Origin: Myotis daubentonii
Lineage: Eukaryota; Chordata; Mammalia; Chiroptera; Vespertilionidae
DNA: 64,000 nt
Direction of reading: 5' to 3'
Assembly: GCF_963259705.1 (NCBI RefSeq)
Contig: NC_081844.1
Coordinates: 15,299,715 to 15,363,714, forward strand
The first letter of the stretch is position 1. Every line of letters begins with the position of its first letter. Under the pieces are notes generated by a model. The model searched no databases. It had not been told where the DNA came from and worked only from the letters and a program-made list of their open reading frames with translations. A program made the position numbers and the translations under genes. Shown here in pieces: positions 56,294 through 64,000 of this stretch.

Positions 56294-59130
56294 ATGTACC
56301 ACAGTTTTTTAATCTACTCATCCGCTGATGGGCACTTAGACTGTTTCCAAATCTTAGCTATGGTGAATTGTGCCCCTATGAATATAGGGGTGGATATATC
56401 CTTTCTGATTGGTGTTTCTAGCTTCTTGGTATATATTCCTAAAAGTGGGATGACTAGGTCAAATGGGAGTTCCATTTTTAGTTTTTTGAGGAAACTCCAT
56501 ACTGTTCTCCACAGTGGCTGCACCAGTCTGCATTCACACCAGCAGTGCACAAGGGTTCCTTTTTCTCCACATCCTTGCCAGCACTTGTCATTTGTTGATT
56601 TGTTGATGATAGCCATTCTGACAGGTGTGAGATGGTCCTGCATTGTTGTTTTGATTTGCATCTCTCGGATAATTAGTGACTTGGAGCATGTTTTCATATG
56701 TCTTTCGGCCTTCTGTATGTCCTCTTTCAAAAAGTATCTATTTAGGTCCTTTGCCCATTTTTTGATTGGTTTGTTTATCTTCCTTTTGTTAAGTTGTATG
56801 AATTCCCTGTAAATGTTGGAAATTAAACCCTTATCAGTGATAACATGGGCAAATATGTTCTCCCATGCAGTCGGCTTTCTTGTTGTTTTGATGGTTTCTT
56901 TTGCTGTGCAAAAGCTTTTTATTTTGATGTAGTCCCATTTGTTTATTTTCTCTTTAGTTTCCATTGCCCTAGAACAGTGATGGCAAACCTTTTGAGCTCG
57001 GCCTGTCAACATTTTGAAAGACCCTAACTTAACTCTGGTGCCATGTCACATATAGAAATTTTTTGATATTTGCAACCATAGTAAAACAAAGACTTGTATT
57101 TTTGATATTTATTTTATATATTTAAATGCCATTTAACAAAGAAAAATCAATCAAAAAAATGAGTTCGCGTGTCACCTCTGACACACGTGTCATAGGTTCG
57201 CCATCACTCCCCTAGAAGCAGTATCGGTGAGGAAATTGCTTTGGCATATGTCTGAGATTTTGCTGCCTTTGGATTCCTTTAGTATTTTTATGATTTACCA
57301 TCTTATGTTTAAGTCCTTTATCCATTTTGAGTTTATATTTGTGTATGGTGTAAGTTGGTGGTCTAGTTTCATTTTTTGCATGTATCTGTTCAATTTTCCC
57401 AACACCATTTATTAAAGAGATTGTCTTGACTCCATTGTATATTCTTGCCTCCTTTGTCAAATATTAATTGAGCATAGTGGTTTGGGTCAATTTCTGGGTT
57501 CTCTATTCTATTCCATTGATCTATATGTCTGTTCTTTTGCCAGTACCAGGCTGTTTTGAGAATAGTGGCTTTGTTATACAGCTTGATATCTGGTATTGAG
57601 ATCCCTCCTACTTTGTTCTTTTTTCTCAGGATTGCTGCAGCTATTCATGGTCTTTTTTAATTCCAGATGAATTTTTGGAGAGTTCGTTCTAGGTCTGTGA
57701 AATATGCCGTTGGTATTTTAATGCGGAGTGCATTGAATCTATAGATTGCTTTGGGTAGTATGGACATTTTAATGATGTTGATTCTACCAATCCAAGAACA
57801 TGGTATGTTCTTACATCTGTTTATGTTTTCCTCTATCTCTTTTTTCAGTGTCCTGTAGTTTTATGAGTACAGGTCTTTTACCTCCTTAGTTAAATTTATT
57901 CCTAGGTATCTTAATTTTTCTGGTGTGATGGTAAATGGGATTGCTTTTTCAGTCTCTCTTTCTGTAAGTTCACTATTTGTGTATAGAAATGCCATAGATT
58001 TCTTGGCATTAATTTTGTATCCTGCTACATTGCTGAATTCATTTATTAAGTCTAATAGTTTTTTGATGGAGTCTTTAGGGTTTTCTATGTACAGTATCAT
58101 GGCATCTGCGAATAAGGACAGTTTTACTTCGTCTTTTCCAATTTGGATGCCTTTTATTTCTTCTTCTTGTTTGATCGCAATGGCTAGTACTTCCAGTACT
58201 ATGTTGAACAGGAGTGGTGAGAGTGGGCATTCCTGTCCAGTTCCTGTTCTTAGGGGAAATGGTTTTAGTTTTTGCCCATTGAGTACGATGTTGGCTGTAG
58301 GTTTGTCATATATGGCTTTGATGTATGTTCCTTCTATTCCCATCTTGCTGAGAGTTTTTATCAAGAAAGGGTGCTGTATTTTTTAAAATTCTTTTTCTGT
58401 GTCAATTGATATGACTATGTGATTTTTATCTCTCAATTTGCTTATGTGATGTATCACGTTTATTGATTTGCAGATATTGTTCCATCCTTGCATCCCTGGG
58501 ATAAATCCTACTTGGTCATGGTGTATGATCTTTCTGATGTACTGCTGGATCCGATTTGCTAGAATTTTGTTGAGGATTTTGGCATCTATGTTCATGAGGA
58601 ATATTGGCCTGTAATTTCCTTTCATTGTGTTGTCTTTATCTGGTTTGGTATTAGGGTGATGCTGGCTTCATAGAATGAGCTTGGAAGTGTTCTTTCCTCT
58701 TGAATTTTTTGGAATGGTCTGAGGAGGATAGGTTTTAGTTCTTCCTTGAATGTTTGGTAAAACTCCCCTGTGAAGCCTTCCGGCCTGGGCTTTTATTTGC
58801 TGGAAGCTTTTTGATGACTGCTTCAATTTTTTCCATAGTTATCGGCCTATTGAGATTTTTAGATTCTTACTGATTGAGTTTTGGAAGGAATATGTCCATT
58901 TCCTCCAGATTGTCTGGTTTGTTGGAATAGAGTTGTTCATAGTATTTTTTAATAATCCTTTGTATTTCTGTGGGGTCTGTTGTTATTTCTCCTCTTTCAT
59001 TTCTGATTTTGTTTATTTGGGTCCTCTCTCGTTGGTGAGCCTGGCTAGCGTTTCATCAATCTTATTTATACTTTCAAAGAAACCAGTTCCTGGTTTCATT
59101 GATCTTTTGTATTTTTTTTGTCTCTATGTC
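56294..59130 (-). pseudogene. L1 ORF2 remnant: reverse transcriptase to C-terminus
   Basis: Two minus-strand frames carry the RT domain: 58383-58625 ([28 protein letters not shown]) and 57861-58364 ([20 protein letters not shown], then [13 protein letters not shown]). The active-site FADD reads FADA, replacing a catalytic aspartate. 56314-57012 holds the ORF2 C-terminus ([20 protein letters not shown], a cysteine-rich zinc-knuckle region). Stops separate the frames. Confidence 0.85.
56975..57209. mobile_element. nhAT MITE in L1 ORF2
   Basis: Same family as 23738-23970; ends CAGTGATGGCAAACCT and AGGTTCGCCATCACTC, target duplication CCCTAGAA at 56967-56974 and 57210-57217. It must be younger than the L1. 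Confidence 0.95.
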
Positions 59131-59137
59131 ATTTCTT

Positions 59138-59282
59138 TCTTTTTTAAAAAAATATATTTTATTGATTTTTTACAGAGAGGAAGGGAGAGTGATAGAGAGT
59201 TAGAAACATTGATGAGAGAGAAACATCCTGCACACTCCCTACTGGGGATGTGCCCGCAACCAAGGTACATGCTCTTGACCAG
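59138..59282 (-). mobile_element. Ves SINE, head deleted, at the L1 deletion point
   Basis: Reverse Ves from its tail to CATGCTCTTGACCAG, then straight into L1 5' UTR. The tRNA-like head is gone, so the deletion that removed ORF1 also cut the SINE. Confidence 0.85.
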
Positions 59283-59285
59283 ATA

Positions 59286-60762
59286 AAATTCACCTCGACA
59301 AGACATGACACAAAGGGAACAAAACACGAATGTACTCATGACACCAATAACCCCAATATAAGTGACCAGCAGAGAAAAGAGAATTAGGAGAGAGAGAAGA
59401 GAGCACAAATGATATCAGAGAAAAAATGGTATGAGAGACTAAAAAAAAAAAAGAAGAAAAAGGAAGAAAAAGGAAATATATATATGGAGAAAACACCAGA
59501 GAACAAACAGGTAGACCAAAAGAAACACCAAATACCTAGTAAAAAGGATGGGGGCAGAATTTTATATACAGAAAATAAGGTTAAGAAATAGATGAATATG
59601 GGGAGGACCTCAGTTCAGTATAAAGGAAGTAGAAAGGGGATGAGTGGATAAGAAGAAAGGGAATGAGAACAAAATAATAATTTACAAAAAAATTGATTTA
59701 AAAAATGGTATAAAAATAACAAATAAAATAAAATGATGGAAAAACAATGCGAAAAGAAATAGAAAATAAAAACGAAAAAAGAAAAAATAAATAACAAAAG
59801 ATGAAAAATATGATAAAATAATAATCCTTTGTATTTCTGTGGGGTCTGTTGTTATTTCTCCTCTTTCATTTCAAAATAATAATAAAATTTTTAAAAAAAA
59901 TGAAAAAGTGAAGTGTCATTCCTTTCGCTGGCTTAAGATTCCAGTCTTCTGTACTGTCTGGGTTTCTCAGTTTCCTGTTGCTGGGACAGAAGGGCTCTCT
60001 TTAGGCCAGTCCCTGTGGACTCTCAGGGACTATTCAGATTTTTAAAAATTCTTTGTACTATTCAGGGTGTATTCTGGGTGTGGCTGTATTGGTTGCCTGG
60101 AGACTGGAGGGAGGGGCCATCAGGAGAAAATGGCTGCCCAGGTCCAGGGTGTCAGGTATGACTCAGTGCCAGACTCACTGCCACTTCTCCTGGACCCTCT
60201 CTTCTCCCCAGCCTCTCCCCAGACTTCACAAGTCCGCACCTTCTCCTGCACCTCAGCCATGGGTGAGTGTCCGTATCCAAAAGGTCTTATGAACTAGGTT
60301 CTGTGAAGAAAAGCAATGGCCACAGAGAGGTGAAAGAGCTGCACCTCTGCGAGCCTCTCTCCTGCCAGCACTGCGCGGTCTAGGCAGCCCTTCAGGCTGC
60401 GCCCTCTGGGCTCAGTCTTTCGTTACTGTGGACCCAGATCTAGAATCCCCTGCCACCAGCAGTCCTGGCAGACCTCCTTTCCAGAGTCAGATGCTGTGCC
60501 TGTACCAAGGGACGTGTCTTGGTGCCATGCGGTTTCCCTCTGACCCTCAAGGCTCAGAGATCTGGCAGTTCTCTCCAGCCCAGATCCTTGATTTTACCTT
60601 TATCCAGGTGACCTCTGCCCTTCCCAGCTGCAAATTATCTCTCTCACCAGCTGAGTCTCCTTTGCCAATTCAGGGTGGATGTTATTCGTTTCAGCTGCTC
60701 ATTCTATCGGCTCTGGGACAAGGCTTGGGACACGTCCATCTATTCCACCGCCATTTTTCTAA
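59286..60762 (-). other. Bat L1 5' UTR
   Basis: Non-coding, T-rich on the sense (minus) strand between 59290 and 59820 and GC-richer toward the 5' end. Probably contains the internal L1 promoter. A 50-bp ORF2 sequence is duplicated into it at about 59822-59872. Confidence 0.65.
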
Positions 60763-60773
60763 AGCAAATCTTT

Positions 60774-61467
60774 GAGGCATTCCAGGGACACATTGGAACA
60801 ACCCAAAGCCATTTCCAAATTAAGAGTTTCTTTTTAAAATTAGAACCCTAGGAAGGTTGTCAAACATATTTGTCTAAAAGATCATATATCATTATGAAAC
60901 AATGTTAAATTATCTATTTACCCAAAGTGACAATAAAAGATATCAAACTTAAACACTGGTTAGCTATTTGTCAGGGTCACCGAAGGAGGAATGCATGAGG
61001 CCAAAAGGGGTAAAGAATTATGAATTTATTAGGTCATCTGGATACCCAGATGGACTGAGCCCCTAAATGGCACCAGCACCCAAAGATGAGGAGTCAGAGG
61101 TTTTTAAAGGACTCTAGGCAGGCTTTTTCTGTGCGGAGAATTCTCTGTGCAGGTCGGATTCTGGGAAAGTCCAGAGGGGAGAGATAATGGTTTTAGCAAG
61201 TGGACTGTGGTCTAAGCAAATGGAATGTCCATTGAGAATGGCCTAAAAGTCAGTTCCCAGGGGAGAGGTTATTGATTTAATTATTTGATCAGACTTAACA
61301 CTATTGTTAGCAAAAGTTTCCTTAGGATTGAGAAGATTGTTTTTTTAAGTAATCAAGGACCTGATAAAGACAATATAAAATAGAAAATTATTTTAATAAA
61401 ACATAGAATCTTTGTTTCTAGGAAAAACTTACAATATCTGGAGCAGAATACAAAAAACTTTTTAAAA
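60774..61467. other. Intergenic, nothing certain
   Basis: AT-rich. The TTGTCAGGGTCACCGAAGGA stretch near 60970 could be an LTR edge but no partner end is found. Confidence 0.35.
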
Positions 61468-61478
61468 AATTAAATCTT

Positions 61479-61681
61479 GCCCTGACTGGCTTGGCTCAGT
61501 GGATAGAGCATCAGCCTGCGGACTGAAAGGTCCCAGGTTCGATTCCAGTCAAGGGCATGTACCTTGGTTGTGGGCACATCCCCAGTGGGAGGTGTGCAGG
61601 AGGCAGCTGATCTATGTTTCTAACTCTCTATCCCTCTCCTTTCCTCTCGGTGGAAAATCAATAAAATATATATTTTTTTAA
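61479..61681 (+). mobile_element. Ves SINE in the HAL1 tail
   Basis: Head GCCCTGACTGGCTTGGCTC; ATTAAATCTT occurs on both sides. It landed in the A-rich end of the adjacent HAL1. Confidence 0.92.
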
Positions 61682-64000
61682 AAATTAAATCTTTATTGTT
61701 CAGATAATTACAGTTGTTCCTTTGTTTTCCCCCCATAGCTCCCCTCCACCCAGTTCCCACCCCACCCTCTGCCCCTCCGCTTCTCCCCCCACTGTCCTCA
61801 TCCATAGGTGTATGATTTTTGTCACGTCTCTTCCTGCACTCCCCACAGCCCTTCCCCCCACCCCGAGAATTATCAGTCCACTCCCTTTCTATGCCCCTGA
61901 TTCTATTATATTCACCAGTTTATTCTGTTCATCAGATTTTTTATTCACTTGATTTTTAGATTCACTTGTTGATAGATATGTACTTGTTGTTCATAATTTT
62001 TATCTTTACCTTTTTCTTCTTCTTCCTCTTCTTAAAGAATACCTTTCAGCATTTCATATAATACTGGTTTGGTGGTGATGAACTCCTTTTGCTTTTTCTT
62101 ATCTGTGAAGCTCTTTATCTGACCTTCAATTCTGAATGATAGCTTTGCTGGGTAAAGTAATCTTGGTTGTAGGTTCTTGCTATTCATCACTTTGAATATT
62201 TCTTGCCACTCCCTTCTGGCCTGCATAGTTTCTGTTGAGAAATCAGCTGACAATCGTGTGGGTACTCACTTGTAGGTAACTGTTTTTCTCTTGCTGCTTT
62301 TAAGAGTCTCTCTTTGTCTTTTGCTCTTGGCATTTTAATTATGATGTGTCTTGGTGTGGTGTTCTTTGGATTCCTTTTGTTTGGGGTTCTCTGCGCTTCC
62401 TGGACTTGTAAGTCTATTTCTTTCCCCAAGTAGGGGAGGTTTTCTGTCATTATTTCTTCAAATAGGTTTTCAATATCTTGCTCTCTCTCTTCTGGCACCC
62501 CTATAATTCAGATGTTGGTTCGCTTGAAGTTGTCCCAGAGGCTCCTTATGCTATCTTCATATTTTTGGATTCTTTTTTCTTTTTGCTTTTCCAGTTGGGG
62601 TTTTTGTACTTCTTTGTATTTCAAGTCTTTGACTTGATTCTTGTGATCCTCTTGTCTGCTGTTGGAACTCTGTATAATATTCTTTATTTCAGTCAGTGTA
62701 TGCTTAATTTCTATTTGGTCCTTTTTCATATCCTCGAGGGTCTAACTAGATTTTTTGAGGGTCTCACTAGATTTATTGAGGGTCTCACTAAATTTATCGG
62801 CGGTTTCTAGAAAACTCTTGAAAAACCTTATAACCATGGTTTTGAACTCTATATCCAGTAGTTTGCTTTCCTCTGTTTCTGTCATTTGTGACCTGTTTCT
62901 TTGTCTCCGAATTTTGGCTGCTTCCCTGTGTTGATAGGGTGGCTTTCTGTGCTAGGTGTCATATAGGGCCCAGTGGCTCAGCCTTCCCAATTACCTGAGG
63001 TGGACACTCTTGGTGCACCCCTTTGTGGGCTGTGTGCACAGTCTTGTTGTAGTTAAGCCTTGATTGTAGTTGGTATCACTGGGAGGAATTGACCTCCAGG
63101 CCAATTGGCTGTGAGAATCAGCTGTGTCTACAGTGGAAGAACTGTGCTGGAGACACCCTTCTGGGGCAAGACTTGCTTCAGTGGGGCTTTGGTGCTCACT
63201 GAGTCTGTCCCCTGAATGTGTCCCTTATGGACCTGAGGAGTTGTAATCTGGATGGTCCCACTCTGACCACTGGGTACACTGGCACTTGGATCTCTAAGGA
63301 GGTGTTAATTTAGCCTCTGCCTGAGGCTACCCAGCAGGAGCGATGGAGAGATCTGCAGATTCCTCTTCTTTGTTTGGTGTTTGGAGGTGCGCAGATGAGG
63401 CCCAGCTGTGAAGCAGTGAAAGCTGCTGTGGGGCCTTGGGCCTTTTTTTGGATGTTCTGGGTTTCTCAGACCCAGCTGCAGTTTGTTAGGTAATTTTAGA
63501 TTGCAAAGGGCCAGGTCATTCATATGCAAAAGCCTCTGCCACAGCTTGGGTGGGGCTGGGTTTCAGGGATTCAACAGGGCGGGGCAAACAGCTATGGCTG
63601 ATCCTCAGTCCTGTCCTAAGAGGTCCTGGTGGTCTCAGTGTCCCGGTAATCGCTGCAAGCACCTCTGAGAGAAAGCTGCCCTCGAGTTCCGCCTGCAGCC
63701 AGACGGTCCAGTTTTTCCCTGTATGAGTCTGGGTCCCCAGAGACTTGCCCAGAACTGGAGTTCAGAGCAGTCGGGAGCTTGAGACTCCTTCCCGATTGAA
63801 AAAGACAACTGCATCCTCAGTTGTCAGCCCTTTCTGAGTGCACCTCTCTACCTCTGCACTTTACTTCCGCACCTCCTCTGAGTCTCAGTGTGCTTTTCTC
63901 TTTCCTTCTAGTTGTAGAATTTCCACTCAGCCAGCCTTCCTGTGGTTTTGGATGATGCCCGTTTTGTCTTTTAGTTGTATTTTTGAAGTGGTTGTGCGAG
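61682..64000 (-). mobile_element. HAL1, minus strand, long copy running off the window
   Basis: On the minus strand: a 5' UTR (from beyond 64000 to about 62886), ORF1 (62885 to about 62032), then directly a 3' UTR (62030-61690) and tail. The absence of ORF2 and the match in order with 9100-11935 define it. Confidence 0.72.
62032..62885 (-). pseudogene. HAL1 ORF1, broken by few lesions
   Basis: Starts MTETEESKLLDIEFKTMV. An amber stop comes about 45 codons in, followed by a coiled-coil part (KKDQIEIKHTLTEIKNI, 62729 down), the core ([20 protein letters not shown], 62498 down) and the C-terminal domain (SADFSTETMQARREWQEIF, LQPRLLYPAKLSF, 62253 down). In living elements this is a trimeric RNA chaperone. 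Only a few stops and frameshifts separate the segments, so the copy is relatively young. Confidence 0.78.

Larger units (their letters stand above)
55881..60762 (-). mobile_element. L1, minus strand, both ends and target duplication present, interior deleted
   Basis: AGCAAATCTTT repeats at 55870-55880 and 60763-60773. On the minus strand the element starts near 60762 (ATGGCGGTGGAATAGATGG, a 5' UTR start), has a long 5' UTR with a T-rich part, then jumps at 59286 to a truncated Ves and to mid-ORF2, and ends with a 3' UTR and tail at 55881. ORF1 and the endonuclease are missing. An nhAT element interrupts it at 56975-57209. Confidence 0.85.

Noticed and set aside
61499..61560. tRNA-like A and B boxes in many places (for example here, 25300, 52140)
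   Set aside because: These are heads of Ves SINEs with target duplications and A-tails, not tRNA genes.
28640..64000. Search for TNFRSF10-type genes, expected upstream of CHMP7
   Set aside because: No cysteine-rich receptor repeat or death-domain exon recognised; the region is repeat-dominated.

Overview
The window is nuclear DNA from a vespertilionid bat (a Myotis-like lineage; species not determinable by eye). The signature is the mobile DNA: about 22 tRNA-derived Ves SINEs on both strands, several HeliBat-type Helitrons (TC start, terminal hairpin, CTAG end, inserted exactly between A and T), short hAT elements with perfect 8-bp target duplications, a mariner/pogo-type MITE, HAL1 and L1 elements, and endogenous retroviral LTRs. 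This combination is known from vesper bats.

One protein-coding gene is clearly present: CHMP7, on the minus strand from the start codon at 27638 to a stop at 15679. I could place all ten coding exons with GT-AG junctions in consistent phase. They encode 450 residues (about 453 in the human protein). A CpG island covers exon 1 and the promoter. The 3' UTR probably runs down to about 14340. I could not find exons of the expected neighbours on either side.

Layout: 1-9.1 kb is intergenic repeat DNA (HeliBat pieces, a solo LTR, old L1). 9.1-11.9 kb is a HAL1 element split by a Ves SINE. 12-14.3 kb is mostly unassigned. 14.3-27.9 kb is CHMP7, whose introns carry Ves, hAT and mariner insertions. 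28-35 kb holds a hAT element, a GC-rich retrocopy with a 17-bp target duplication, a HeliBat and L1 pieces. 35.7-39.5 kb is a 3.8-kb composite HeliBat inserted inside an L1 and carrying foreign DNA that looks partly like MAGE upstream sequence. 39.9-47.0 kb is a class I (gammaretrovirus-like) provirus with two similar LTRs, a proline-type primer site, a broken integrase remnant, a nested solo LTR and a nested HeliBat. 47-60.8 kb is layered L1, HAL1, Ves and hAT, including an L1 with clear target duplications at 55.9-60.8 kb. 61.7-64 kb is a second long HAL1, minus strand, running off the window.

I found no new biochemical system. The most promising candidate for undescribed biology is the composite Helitron at 35717-39513, which looks like a capture event using the 5' end of one HeliBat and the 3' end of another. 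All family names come from memory and reading, not from a database search.
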